Under the pieces are notes generated by a model. That model was not told where the DNA came from, searched no databases, and saw only the letters and a program-made list of their open reading frames with translations. 64,000 bases of DNA, from positions 210,797 through 274,796 of the forward strand of contig VXAZ01002385.1 of the NCBI GenBank assembly GCA_013399875.1. The letters run 5' to 3'. A program made the translations under genes and the position numbers. This DNA is from Gymnorhina tibicen (lineage: Eukaryota; Chordata; Aves; Passeriformes; Artamidae). Positions 12,233 through 25,000 of the stretch are shown piece after piece. Numbering within the stretch: position 1 is the first letter of the stretch; each line of letters begins with the position of its first letter.

Positions 12233-14203
12233 TGCTCCAGGAGGATTCTGGCCACACAGCTCTTTGCACAGGTAGGAATTTCCCATCATTTCAGTGCAAC
12301 ACCTGATCCTTTTCTTCTGCAGTTCATTTAAAAACAGATTTGCTGTGGAATTGCCCCTTTTCCTTGGTATTCTTTCCCTTGCAAGGAGAGCAGACTGCTT
12401 GTGGTGCCCCAGGACTCTGCTCTGAGGGCATGGACAGCTGCAGCCAGCACCAGCAGATGTTTCTGTGCTGCCATTCCCATCAGCTCAGCACTGACCTTCC
12501 CCCTGGATTTCCAAGCCCACCAAAGCAGGAACTGTTTTACGAGATAATATTTGATGTTTGCTGACCTGGGAGAAACCACGAGCCCTGAAGCAGCCTGAGT
12601 CAGGCAGCCTTTGTATCCTAAGGCTGGACATGCATTTAAATTCCTCTTAGAGGAACAGTGGCACAGAGGAGAACAAAGGGATCTGGCAGGGATCCAGCAA
12701 GGCTGAGAGTCTCCTTATTCCATGAGATGCAAATTTTGCAACTATTTTTGCAACCTTTTGCTTTTCCTTTTGCCTAATTTGGCTCCCAATGCACAGTTGT
12801 AGTTTTTGGCAGTTCAGCTAACAGCAATATTGCCTCATCCCTTCTTGGTCCCTTGAACAGAAGCCTCTGCTTCTGTAAAGCCAACCTTCCTAATGCCCAG
12901 TAAAATCCCTTTCTAGGAGAAAGAGAAGTAGGGCAGACTAAAACTGGCATCCAAATCATGGGAATGTCTGTATCGAGATGGGAGATGAGTCAGAAATCGT
13001 GCAGCTGAACCGAGGATGCTTCTCCTCAGTCTAAATCTGAAGTAGGGAAACAAAACCCACACATCTTTGCTGAACAGGAAAGGGGAAAACCCGAACTAAT
13101 TCTGCCACCTCAGCTGTGCAAGCTAATGAAAGCCATGGCGGTGTTTTACAGTGAGTTCTGACTGGTTTTGCCCGTGCTGCTGGGGGGGACATCACCTGGG
13201 AGCTGTGTCACTGCTGTGAAGGGACAAACACAAACTGCTCCCTTAAACCTGGCCGGGATTACCAGCAGGGGTTTGGTGCTCTCTAACACACCATTGTTCG
13301 CAGAAGCCAAACACTCAAGCTCACAGTTTTGTTGACACAGAGGAAAGCCCTGCAGAAGGGCCTGGAAGTGCTTTGTATCTCCCCAGGAAAGTGCCCAAAA
13401 AACGGAGTCACCCGGAGAGGAACAGGTGTTGTAGCAGCTCTAAGCCTGGGTGCATTTTCAGCCAGCTCCTCTTTCACGCTAAATTAGATTGTGCCCAGGT
13501 CAGAGATCCTTTACAGCACAAATCAGTCACGAAGGGCTTGGCTGACTCCAGGGCTGGGTCACAGCACAACTGTGTGGCTGTTCTGCTGCTGCTCGTGCTC
13601 CAGGACAGGAGGTGTGCCCGAGGATGCGGCGCTGCAAAGGCTGCAGCCTCTGCCAGCTGCACCAAGAGACACCGCTGCCAACCGCGAGGGTTGCACTGCT
13701 CTGGATTCTCCCCAGCATAAAGGGAAGTGGCATCTGTCGTGGAAATAATTTTAGCTTGTTGAGTCAAAAAAGTGATTCACAGAATAGGCATTCTTCAGGC
13801 CCTGGTTTCTGAGGGAGAATTGCCAGGCACCAGCAATCTGTATGTTCCCAACTTTTCTCCCAGAAATCAGAATCAGTGAAGACATTTTAGCAAATCTTCC
13901 CTGGCAAGGAATAAAATATTAAACCTTTTAATTCACAAAAAGGTCCTGTATTCAATAAAAATGCCCACAGGGAACCAAATGCTACAGGCCTCTGATTCCC
14001 CACCAGAAAATTACATTGTTGTTTCGTTGCAGTTGAGTTTCTTGAAGCCTCCACAGCGCTGCAGTTACTTACACTTTGGGACAAATATATTCCTGAAACA
14101 GCTCCAAGCTCTTTGTTGATTCATGTCAGGGGTGTGTGACTGACTGCATAAGACATTAATCTAACTGACATTTTCCACCTGGAGGGGAATTTAGCGAATG
14201 AAA

Positions 14204-14288
14204 ATCACAGAATCACAGAATATCCTCATATCCAACCTAAACCTCCCCTGACACTGCTCCAGCCATTCCCTCGGGTCCTGTCAAAATG
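14204..14288 (-). mobile_element. CR1 LINE fragment with internal deletion
   Basis: The reverse-complement CR1 tail ATCACAGAATCACAGAAT is followed at once by the interior motif TCCAACCTAAACCTCCCC and a TCGGGTCCTGTC block, so the middle of the usual 3' end is missing. Confidence 0.7.
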
Positions 14289-14501
14289 TGCAGGAATACC
14301 CCTCACTATTCATTGCAATTTCTCCTGTGCCTGGTGGAGAGTGGCTCTGTGCTCCAAGAGCAGACTGTGCTGGGCTCTTCCAGGGGTGTTTCTGTCCCTG
14401 CGCCTGGACCACATCGGCCAAACCCCACAAACTGTTTGCAAACAAAGCTGACAGATGTGACTCAGAGTTTGCTTCTAAGCTGTCAGGAGTGTCTGCCCTC
14501 A

Positions 14502-14681
<180 letters not shown>

Positions 14682-17529
14682 TTATGCTCTGGGCAAAGTG
14701 CAGTGCTCAGACCCAGTGGGTTTTACCCCATCACCTCCAGTGCCTGTAGAAGATGCTGGAGAATGACGTTTTCTCTCACAGACACGTGCTGTGACCTCGT
14801 TGCAAGTGCCGTGGAAGAGCACTCAGATGTCTGACAGATAACGGTGTCTGACCTTTCCGGAGGTAATGTGTGACTCAGACACCTTCTGGGCTCAGAGAGA
14901 GACTAAGACCGACTCAGCTCCAGGCACCACAGCCAGCAAAATTCTAAATCAGTGCAGGAAGTGAGCAGTGAACTCGTGCGATGCCTTTCCGAGCTGCTGC
15001 GCCTCCTGCTCTGGCAGAGCAGCTCCTCTCCAGCTCTAGGTGACCTGAGAAAGAAACCTCATTTATGTCTCAAAACAGTCTGCTGGGGAGAACTGAGTGA
15101 AACCCCGTCTCTGTGCACTGCCGGGAGAGATGGGCCCCAGCCAGGTGATGGCCAGGTCATCTCTCCTGGCAGCCACCAAGGGAGGGCTCAGCCAGGCTCC
15201 CCAGGCCCTCCCCGTGTGGCAGCTCACGTTTGCACCTTTTCCAGGCAGTAGCACCTCTCTTTCCGAGCCCTCCAGCCCCGCGCTGAGCTCAGAGGCAGCA
15301 GCTGTCCCCTCGCTGGGTGGTCTCACGCCCCACACACCCAGACACACACGTGTGCACAGGCACAGACCTGGGTGAGGTCTGCTCAAAACCCAACGTGTTG
15401 AAAACCTCTTGCAGACAGTTTGGCTGATGTGTGGTCGGACCCTCCCTGCCATTCCCCGCAGTGCAGCCCAAGCATTCATCCCTGACTGGAATTCAGCAGC
15501 CAAGCCTGAGGGTACTCCCCAGATGAGCTAAACGGGGCCAGAAGGAGCAGCCCAGGGCTCTGCAATGCAGAAATATTCACCAAATCACCTGCTCTGAAAC
15601 ATTCATCTGCTGCCAGAGGATTCCTGCTCTATCCCCACTCCGACCAGCCAGAGTTTCCTTTCCAAAACGGACTCAGCTTCTGGGAGAGCTGCAGGAGGGT
15701 TTGCACAAGGGCACACCTTGGCTGCCTCAGTGCAAGGCTACAGACAGGTCAAGATTATTTGATCAAACTCTCTTCACACTCACTTCATTTGACCCCTGGT
15801 GTGTGAAGAACACAGTACCCTGAGATTTGTAGGAATTTCTGGAGAGGGTTAACAGCAGACAGTATTCATTAATGTTTCCATGAGTATTGTTCCAAATGCT
15901 CTGAGTGCTGTGATATTAGAGCAGGAACCAGGAGCAAAACCCCTACTAGCAAACTTCCCTGTGCCTGCAGAGGTGTGCTGCTCTGAGAATGTACAAAGCT
16001 GTCCCTCGGTACAAAACTGTTTTCTGTAGACAAGAGCATCAAGCCCAACTGACTCCTGACTGGATCCAGGAAGTCCTGTCTGATCACTCTTTCCTGGAAA
16101 TAAAGACCACAAAACTCTCGTGCTAGCAGAAATGCCTTGTGTGACTGTCGTGGGACAGGATTAACAAATGGAAGTGTAAGCTGGATATTGCAGAGGTGGT
16201 GGGGAAAGAGTGAGGATCTTCGTTCAGAGTGAGGCAGCAGATATTCCTGGGGGCCTGGTCTGGCTGTGTGAACTCCAGGGTCTGTGAGGGCCAGACGTGA
16301 CACTCAGGGTGTTTGGGAGGTCCTTTGTTTGGGAGGACCCTCAGGTCTCTGGTGTTGAACTAAAGACTCCCTTTCATGGAGGCAGAGTCCTTCTCTTCCC
16401 TTTCCAAGGAACCAGCAGGGCCATAATCCTCTCTGGGATCTCTATTCCTCAACCAGTGTGTTCAGCCAATGGTTCAAAGCTTATTTGGGAGTTGGAGGGA
16501 CACATGGGTGGAGGCAGACACGTAGAATGACTGCATAGAACTTGTTTCCATAGGATATGGGGAAAAGACTTGCTAAGGTGAGAGCCAGGAAAGTCTGTTA
16601 CTCTCAAAGGAAGAAGCAAGAAACTTCTCTGTCAGATTCTTCTGCATTTGGACAGCAGAACTCCTCAGACCTGAGGGAAACCATCCCTTCTATTCCAATC
16701 CATCTTTCCTCTACAGCAGAGCTGGTAGAAGCTCTTGATCTCCTGTCCACTCAGACAGCTTAAGAAATAAGTACCTTTTTCTTCCATTTCTCCTTTAGGA
16801 AACCAGAGGCAAAGCAACAACTTTCCATGGAACAAAAAAAATTCCTTTTTACTCTGCAGTCCCATTTTCCAAGAGCCTACCAGGATTTCTTGGGAAAAGC
16901 CAAGAGCTCCATCTTTGGGAGCCTCAGGGTCTGCCTGAGACATCTGGGTGGAAGAGAGGGAGTGTGCATCATGGAAAGGATGATGGCTGAAGAAATGAAA
17001 TGGCAACGCTTTCACTTGGAAACAGAAACCCTCCTGTGCTCTCCATGGATGGGCTGTGTCTCCGTGTCTGGAACTCCTCTGCAGCTGAAGCACGAGGTCA
17101 CTTGGAGAGAAAAGAAAGGTCTGAAGGCAAACTAAGCCTTGAGTCCTACTAGATCTGAAGCCCAGAGAGAAGAAACAGTCGGGGCAGATGACAAATGAAG
17201 GAGGGCACAGTTCCAGCCATGGAATTTCCTCTGAATTCATGGTTAATTCAGCACTGCGTTGACCCTGAGTTACCTCGGTGCTCCTCAGACCTGCTGGTGT
17301 CAGGCAGAGGCACTTTTGGAGCTGTTTGTAAACCCACGCTGCACTTGGGCCTCTCTGGCCAGGCCGCTGTGCCGTGGCAGCTTTGTGAACAGAGACAGGA
17401 GGGACAAAGGCTGGAGAACTGCCAGGGACACACGGCCCAGGAAATGCTGGAGTGGCCTCCACGTGGGATTCACCTGAGGTGTCCTTTGGAGAGCACCACT
17501 TGGTGCTTCAGCCCCAGGTTGTAGCCAGG

Positions 17530-17830
17530 TGGGGATCAGTCTCTCGTTCCGGGTAACAAGTGGCAGGATGAGGGGAAATGGCCTCAGGCTGTGCCTGGGG
17601 AGGTTTGGGTTGGATGCTGGGAAAAATTTCTTCACTGCAAGGATTGGAAAGGCCTGGCCCAGGCTGCCCAGGGCAGTGGTGGAGTCCCCATTCCTGGGAG
17701 TGCTCAAAAAACGTGTGGATGTGGCACTCAGGGACGTGGCTTCATGGTGAACATGGTGGTGGTGCTGGATGGATGGCTGGACTTGAGGATCTTGGAGAGC
17801 TTTTCCAACCTTAATGATTCCATGGCTCTC
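17530..17830 (+). mobile_element. CR1 LINE 3' end, about 300 bp
   Basis: This is the best-preserved CR1 copy. In order: TAACAAGTGGCAGGATGAGG, GGAAATGGCCTCAGGCTG, AAAAATTTCTTCACTG, CAGGCTGCCCAGGGCAGTGG, GTGGATGTGGCACTCAGGGA, and the terminal TTTTCCAACCTTAATGATTC. Confidence 0.93.
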
Positions 17831-20264
17831 CGATTCACTTCCAGCTACGTTTTGTGCTGCCCCTCCCTGTCAGATGAATCAAGGGTTTGGCGAGTCCTTA
17901 AGAAGTTTTCAGATTTGTCATTCCCCCTGGATTATCTGCACTGACTTTTCAAACAGTTGAAATGACATTTAAAAGCAGGATAATCCAGTTGGCACCATGC
18001 TGAGAAGTAACAGCAGCAAATCAGAATAACAACAATAATAACCCCAATCTATTAAGTGTAGTATTTGGTAGCAAATAAAATCTCTGGAGCATTTAAAAAA
18101 AGCAATCTATCCACTCTCAGCTGTCTACCTGCTTATAGACATGACTCTGGGAAGACTGAAAAATAGAGGGAAGAAGAATTCCATCATAAACGGTCTAAGT
18201 AGGGGCTGGTACTTGTGCAGCTGGGGGAGGCCTGTGGCCAGCAAGATGACTGGTCCTACGATGTGAAATTCCTGGCTCTTTATCAGATTCGAGCACCCTT
18301 GGTTCACTGTTCCTGAAGTTTAATTCCTTTGCCCTTCTCCTTTACCCGTGATTTTTTAAAGCAGCTTGTTACAGGCATGTTTATCTGCTTCAACCAGCCC
18401 AGTGGGGGGTGTGGAAATTTAACATCTGCTTTAAGCACAGCACACTTGGAGCATGGGGATGAGGGAAAACTCGAGCTGACCATCAGGAGACATTTCCTTG
18501 GGTGAGGTCTGGGGGTCTGTGAAATATTCCCCCAAGAAGTGCTGGGAGCCTCTGTTATTTTAAAACCCAGGCTGGACAAAGCGGGATGGATCCCAGCCAG
18601 TGCTGCCCTGGCTGAGGGTCCAGCCCCAGGCAGCTCAGGGGCTGCTCCTACCTTCCCTGCCTGCCACAGCTCCAGGAGAGCTTCCCTGCAAATCCATCTC
18701 CTGTGCTCACACCTCCAGGACATGACTTTCTGCCAAGACTGCTGATGAATTTTGCCAATTTTGCTAATTCCTTACTGCCCAGGGAGAGCAACAGCAGGAC
18801 TCTGCTCCTCAGGAATGATCCTTCCTGGGTTTGCTGAGTGCTGATGATTGTCCATGAGGAAAAGTGTTGGAGACAGTTATCCTGTCTCCATACACTTTTT
18901 GGGTGCAGCTCAGTGAGGGGTGTGGTGGCAATTAATAATTAGGTAAATTCTTGTCCAGGCTGCTAAATACTATCCAGATGTGGAACACTCCAAAGTTTGG
19001 GGAGTATTTGAATACAGGGTTTTGGATTGGAACTGTCCTTATCCTGCATACCACTGGAATGGTAGATAAGAGAGATATTTCTGAAGGAATTAAGAATATA
19101 TATCACCCATGAGATGCTGTTAATATTTGTAGGCACCCTTATAACTGAATTCTTGTTGTTATGAAGCAAAAGCTGTTCCAGAGTCAGCACTGAACCTCAG
19201 CCCTACATTCACTGAATCTTCTCTCCAAGCCTCTCTTGAACTTTGGAGAATTTCCATCCTGGACACAGATCTGCAACAAACCTGATTCCTCTTTTCAGAG
19301 CTGATTTCCCATCATGCAGAATAAATCCTGAAAATTCACTGAAAGTCTCCTGGGGCTGTGGTCAAACAGCATCAGCTGGGGAAGGGGAGAAACTCAGCAG
19401 AATCTTCTGTGGGAAAGGACCCAGCTCTCAAGGAATGAGCTCAGGTAGCTGCACCCACACGGTTCCAGCTGCCTGAGCAGGTATTTGGGGCTCTCCTAAA
19501 ATCAGTGCTTCTGTCAGCTCACTTACAAAAACCGACTGCGCTGCATCTTGGCTGGAGGAGGTCACTTCCAGGAGCAAGGAGAACCTCCCAGGTGGGGCTG
19601 GTGTGTTTTCCCATGCACAGTGACAACGCAGCTCGCTCAGGAGCTCGGGGCAGCCCCGTGGGGTTGGGGTGTGCTGCGTTCCCCACTCGGAGCTGGGACT
19701 GCTGCCTCCGACCTGTCCCACTGTGGGAAGGAACCACCTCCACCGACACATGCTGAAGTCATTACAACACAACTGCAAATGGCTTGTTGGGAGGCTCTGT
19801 TTATGGGATGATAATCTTCCAGGGGGAAAAGAGAGAAGGTGCTGGACCAAATTTTCAAGGAGGTTCACGTTTCCGCATCCTCCGGAAACCACCCTGGCTC
19901 CCCTGAGCATCCCCGCTGCTCCTACCCCTGGATTTGAAGCAGCTGCAAGATCAGGGACTGAGGAGAGCCCAAACACGAGGCTTGCCCGGTTCCTGTGGGC
20001 ACCACCTGGAGCAGGTCAGTAACCAGAGGCAGTGCAGGGAGCTCTGCAGGGTGGGACATCTCCAGCCTGGCTCACAGCTTTTGTCTGACCCCACTGGCTG
20101 CTGCTGGGCAGGAAGGAAACGGGACAGTGAAGGCTGTTTTCCTTCAGGGAGGCACTTTCTCATTCCCCAGCCTCAAGTTTAAGGCAAGATCTCTACAGTG
20201 AAGTACCAATGGAAAGAGTCTGGCACCATCCTCTGACACTCCTTCGAGATATTTATATGCTTTA

Positions 20265-20368
20265 GTGAGAGCTAGCTCCTCCAGTCTTCTCCAGACTGAA
20301 CAGGTCCAGCTCCCACAGTCTTTCCTCACTGAGAGATGCTTCAATCCCTTAATTGCTTTTGGAGAAGT
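20265..20368 (-). mobile_element. CR1 LINE fragment
   Basis: The plus strand matches an internal CR1 segment in reverse complement: TCTTCTCCAGACTGAACAGG, TCTTTCCTCACTGAGAGATG, then TCAATCCCTTAATTGCTTTT. Confidence 0.75.
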
Positions 20369-20721
20369 TTCTATTTATTCCCTGCATCTCAGGGAATGTG
20401 CAGTGTGGACCTTTGCACTCTGTGAGCACTTCCCAGAAGCTGCCACGCCCCAGGAAGAGATCAGGATCCTGTTCTGGTCTAAGAAAGCAACACAACTCCC
20501 AAACCTGAGCAACCAGGTAGGAAACTCCCATTGCCCCACGAGGCTCCTTCCCACAGCACCTCCCCAGGCACGCGCTCAGGGGGCTCCCTCAGGCACAGCC
20601 GCTCCAGCAGCACTCGGGATCACGGGTTTGTGGGCAGATCCGAGCCTTGGATGTGAACACCCCTCATGACAAAAGATCTCCTGCACACATCCCAGGCAGC
20701 ACCAGGCAGGGCTGGACTCAC

Positions 20722-20889
20722 CTTGATGGGGGAGTACCACTTCCGAGGGGACGAGGGCCGGCGCATGTTGCTCCCGAGGTTCCTGGGCTCAGGGAACTCG
20801 TATTCCTGCTCTGGCATCTTGACCCTGGCGTTCTTGGCCTTCTCTAACTTAGCACCTTCCTCCGTGGAGCCCTTTTCTCCCCAGCGCAC
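20722..20889 (-). CDS. ANTXR1: ANTXR1 exon, cytoplasmic domain part 2 (probable exon 16)
   Basis: This 168-bp, phase 0-0 exon is the longest complete one in the window, with 56 residues from [15 protein letters not shown] through [16 protein letters not shown] to RKWYSPIK. It continues the Ant_C cytoplasmic domain, the part implicated in coupling to actin and in signalling. The acceptor is ccttccag and the donor gtgagt. The stretch [10 protein letters not shown] differs from my recollection of human (RNLNNNMRRP); the rest matches. Only 500 bp of intron separates it from the preceding exon. Confidence 0.97.
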
Positions 20890-21389
20890 CTGGAAGGAGG
20901 GACCAGGCCGTGTCACATCACAGCAGCCCCTGCTGTGGTCACCCCTGCTGCAAGAACAGAGCCCTGCCTGTGTTCTCCCAGTGTCCACGTCCAAGCTGAA
21001 GAGCAATGCACAGGCTGTGAGGTTTGTTTCTAGACTGCAACCCAAATTTTGAACTTGTCCTTAGCGGTGGTTTATGAGAAATGTGAGAGTGGGGAAGGTT
21101 TTCGGAAAAGCTAAAACCATTTCATTGCGATTTGTATGGCAGCGCTGCCCCCGGATCCCAGGCATGGACCAGGATGTTGCTGTACTAGAGGAAAAACATG
21201 GCCCCAAACTGCAGAAATCTATGTTTGGCTCTCAAATATTCCCATACAAAAATGATCTGGACTCAGATGTACCAAAAAAGCCTAAAGAGGTTTGTGCCTG
21301 TCTCCTGAGTTCCCTCCTGGGCAGACTGCAGGGGGGTGTCAGAGCCCAGTCCCAGCCCAGATCTGCCCCCTGAGCTGGGATTTCCTCAC
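20890..21389 (-). other. ANTXR1 intron, 500 bp
   Basis: A short GT-AG intron between two highly conserved cytoplasmic exons. I see no repeat or other feature. Confidence 0.9.
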
Positions 21390-21485
21390 CTCCATCCGCT
21401 TGATGCCGCCCACTCCTCGCCCACCATAGTAAGAGGCATCGACTGTTGGCCACTTCTTCTTTGGCAGCCCATCATCGTCTTCCTC
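21390..21485 (-). CDS. ANTXR1: ANTXR1 exon, cytoplasmic domain part 1 (probable exon 15)
   Basis: This 96-bp, phase 0-0 exon encodes 32 residues from [15 protein letters not shown] through [12 protein letters not shown] to IKRME. It is the start of the conserved cytoplasmic region (Pfam Ant_C): an acidic cluster, a basic KKK patch, and a YY pair (human Tyr382/383 by my count) that is a candidate for tyrosine phosphorylation. The acceptor is gttttgcag and the donor gtgagg. The protein matches the human exon without any change I can identify, so it is under strong constraint. Confidence 0.97.
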
Positions 21486-24159
21486 CTGCAAAACAGCAGC
21501 AAGGGGTTGCACTGTCAGGGAGGATGCCCAGGGATGGAAAGGAATAAACAGTCCCAGGCTGCCTTGTCCTCTGAGCCTGCAGGGCAGGCAAGGTTCTGGT
21601 CTCTCATTGTTTTCCAGAGGATGTACTCGCACGAAAGGACAACGTGATATAAACACCACCACTTGAAAGGTACCATCCAGCTCCAGCAGGAATGAGATTT
21701 TGGTATTTTTCACTCTGCCACTCCTTCCCTTCACCTGGGACTGGGGACAGGCAGCTGCTGCTCGTGGCTCCCTGTGCTGCAGGGACCCTCCAGGACCCAG
21801 GTAAATCCCCATATTGGAGTTCAGTCCTCACAGGGTGCAGGGAAAGAGCAAGAAAATGAGTAAATTTTCTTCTGAGTGATGGCAAACTCGGGGTACCTTT
21901 GGAAACAACCCCGGTGGGAATGCCCAGGTTTACTGAGAGGAGCTGGCCAAGAGGAATAGGATGGAAAAGTCTCATGGAAAAGTCACAAGAATGGAATTAG
22001 CTCCTGTAATGAACCTGTGCTTTGGCTGGGGCAGCTGCCCATGGAAGTCCACGTGGCTTCGGGGAGTCCTGTGGCTTGTGCCAGAGAAAGTCAGGCCCTG
22101 TGTGACAAATGAGATTTAAATTCTGTGTCCTGCCCTTGCTCGCCGCAGGCACATCCCAGCCACAGAGCCAAACATGCTCAGCACCTCATGGTGACATTCA
22201 GGCACGGGCAAATGAACACATCAAGAACATTTCCTTAGGTTTATTCAAAAGGAGTCTGCTAAAGCTCTAGTGAGAGTCAAGGTATTTTAAATTCTCTGTT
22301 GCACTTTGTAAGGTCAGAGTGGATGTGGAGCTCTTATAGTGCCTTTCCCTTTAATTTCTACAGTTCAGGCTGTGAACTGGCAAAGCAGAAAAGCAGAGTT
22401 CATCAAAAACGTGAAGTATTTCCTGTGAAAAACGTGGAGAGAAAAGAAAAATTGTCCCTCTTTTTTCTTCTTCTTTCTTTAATTTTTCACAGGGACTTGG
22501 CTGAACTCCAAAACTTAGGAGCCTTCCAAAACTGGGAAAGCCAAAAGTACTTTGAAATTGAAACTCTCCATCAGGAAAACTGAAAAACTGTGGGGGGGAA
22601 AAAAATCCAAGAAAAACTACGGTTTTCACGGCAACCAAAAGCATTTCAGTTTATCAAAACACAGAAACTGGGCTGCAAAATGTGTCCTGATCTAAGAGAA
22701 GGGTGAACAACTGGTCACAACTACCAGGTTCTTCTCTTCAGAGCCGACCTCTCTCCCTGGCCCTGGGCAGAGCTCTTTGCTGCAACCCAAGAACTCAATA
22801 TCTCTGCATGAAGTTTTCCATGAGGACTTCTTTTTGTTACAAAGAAAAAAAAAATATTGGAAGTGAAGCCATCTAAATATTTTCCTTCAGCAATTCTCTT
22901 TCTCTCTCTTCAGTTTAGCACAGACTGGACTTCTCACAACAGGAAATACCAAGGTTTAGGAAATCTTCCCCACAAGCCCTTAAAAGCCCTGCGAGTCCCT
23001 TCGCTGCGAGTCGGGAGCCAGGACAACAGCACACGCACAGAAAGGCAGCACGGACGCTTGAAAAACAAAGGAGTCACAAGTTTTCTGCAGAATGAGTCTG
23101 TTTACATGTTTGGAAGGGCAGGGGAAGTTTTGCAATACAAGCAGAAAGCCCCCACCAGTGATGTCCTGCGCTCTTGGGCACCGCGCTCACCGCACACGTG
23201 AGGAGCTGGAGGAACTGGAAACGGGGGTCAGGGCAGGGGGGCAGCAGGAAAATGGGAAGGAAGAGGCACCCAGTCCCCACCATCCCCACATCCAGCACCC
23301 CAACTCTCTGCCCGCTGAGCCAGGGCTGAATTCTCACATCCTGCCTGCTTCACCTGTGTTTTTCCACACGTGGCTACACCGGGATTTGTACCTGAGGAGC
23401 TGCAGCTCTGACCCAGCTGCAGCCTCAAAAACAGCCCTAGAAAATTCAAGTGCATTTAAGGATGCTGGAAATTGACTGTACAGCACTTGGCAACTTTCCA
23501 CCCCCAAATCTGCTTTAGATGGAGCTAGAGTTTCTTTTAACAAATAGGAAGAAGCAGGACAGAGCTGCATTTCACAGTCAGGGATCCAGATTCATAAGTG
23601 CTGGATTGCAGAAAACAAAGATTTGTGTTTATCTCAGAAGCCAGGCTGGGCTCTGGATACTTTGACCCTGACCTGAGGGAACCTCATCTGTGGGTAACAC
23701 AAGGATAATTCAGGGTCCACAAGGGACATCTGAACCACTCAGGGTAAGAATTCAAACTAAATTTGGCCAGATATTAAAAAAAAGTTTGGACAACTTACCC
23801 CTCTCCCCACCCTTATAATTATTTTCCCAGTTGTCTCTGCAATGCCTGAATTTCGTCAGAATTCAGCATTTATAGAGAGCTCTGCCTCTATTACCAAGGG
23901 CTGAGCCACGACACAACAATCATTCCTCTGTGAGAGATGTTATCATCGAATTCTACAGTTGAGAGAACACAGAGGCAAATCCAGCTGTCCTCAAGGCTCC
24001 TTTCTGTCCCTTCTCCCAACCCTGGAGACATTCCCAAATCCCATGGCCACCTCTCAGCTGCTTTGTTACGCTTTGGGGACCTTGCTCTGTTCTCAGGGAA
24101 CATTTCCTCCAGCTGGGGAAGGTTTTGCTTGGTACCTTGGTACCTCTAAAGGCTCCCCA

Positions 24160-24220
24160 GAATCTTCTCTTCTCCAGTCTGAACAACTTCAGCTTCATAC
24201 AAGCTCATCCTTGAGGCACA
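24160..24220 (-). mobile_element. Possible short CR1 remnant
   Basis: TCTTCTCTTCTCCAGTCTGA followed by ACAACTTCAGCTTCATACAA resembles the same internal CR1 region as the copy at 20.3 kb, but the match is short and diverged. Confidence 0.4.
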
Positions 24221-24889
24221 AACGTTTATCAAACCAGCCTTGGGTGGCTTTGATCATCACAGAAACTCCCCATTTATCTGTGGCCCAGATCCTTTGAGGT
24301 CCTGCCTGAAGCAAAGCCCTCCAAGAGCAAAGCACTGCGTGTGCCCAGATGAGAGGGAGGCCTGGGTTTGGGGAAAGAAGGATGCTGAGCTGTTCTCACT
24401 CCAGAGCTCAGGCAGCGAGCTGCAGGAAGGTGTAGGTCCTATGAGGTCATGGGAACCAACACCAGTGCCCCCAGTGCACCACGATGGGATTAAACCCAAC
24501 TCCCCCAGCTCTGCACTGCTCTGGGCCTGCCTGGATATTCCACGTGGAGTTGGCTGTGAAACTCCACACCCTCATGGTGTAGCACCTGCACCTCGTCTAT
24601 CGCCAGTAACAGCCCCATCTTTTTTCTTTGAAATGCCTGCCTCTTGAAAGGTTCCTTTTCTCCTCCTCCCGTATTTCCACAACTCACTGTAGAAGGGAAG
24701 GAGAAGCACTGGCACACCACTGGGACCTGGCTTCATTTCAGGAAGGGCAGAATAAATTTCCTGCCTTGGTATCTACAAAAAAATTCCTATCAGATCCTTT
24801 CTCTGGAGCTTGTTTTGCTATCTCCCCAGCAAGGCTTTCCAGAAGGAACAAGGAAAACAATCTGGAAAAGAATAATGATCAGCAATAAT

Positions 24890-25000
24890 TGAACAGCCTG
24901 GTCTAGTGGAAGGTGTCCCCTGCCCATGGCAGGGGGGTGGAACAAAACGATCTCTCAGGACCCTCCCAACCCAAACCATTCTGTGATTCCATGATAATAA
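24890..25000 (+). mobile_element. CR1 LINE 3' end
   Basis: Plus-strand CR1: AACAGCCTGGTCTAGTGGAA, GGTGTCCCCTGCCCATGGCA, then CCCTCCCAACCCAAACCATT and the terminal CTGTGATTCCATGAT. Confidence 0.93.

Noticed and set aside
18450..18620. Possible additional diverged CR1 copy
   Set aside because: Only loose resemblance (GGCTGGACAAAGC region); not enough ordered motifs to support a call.
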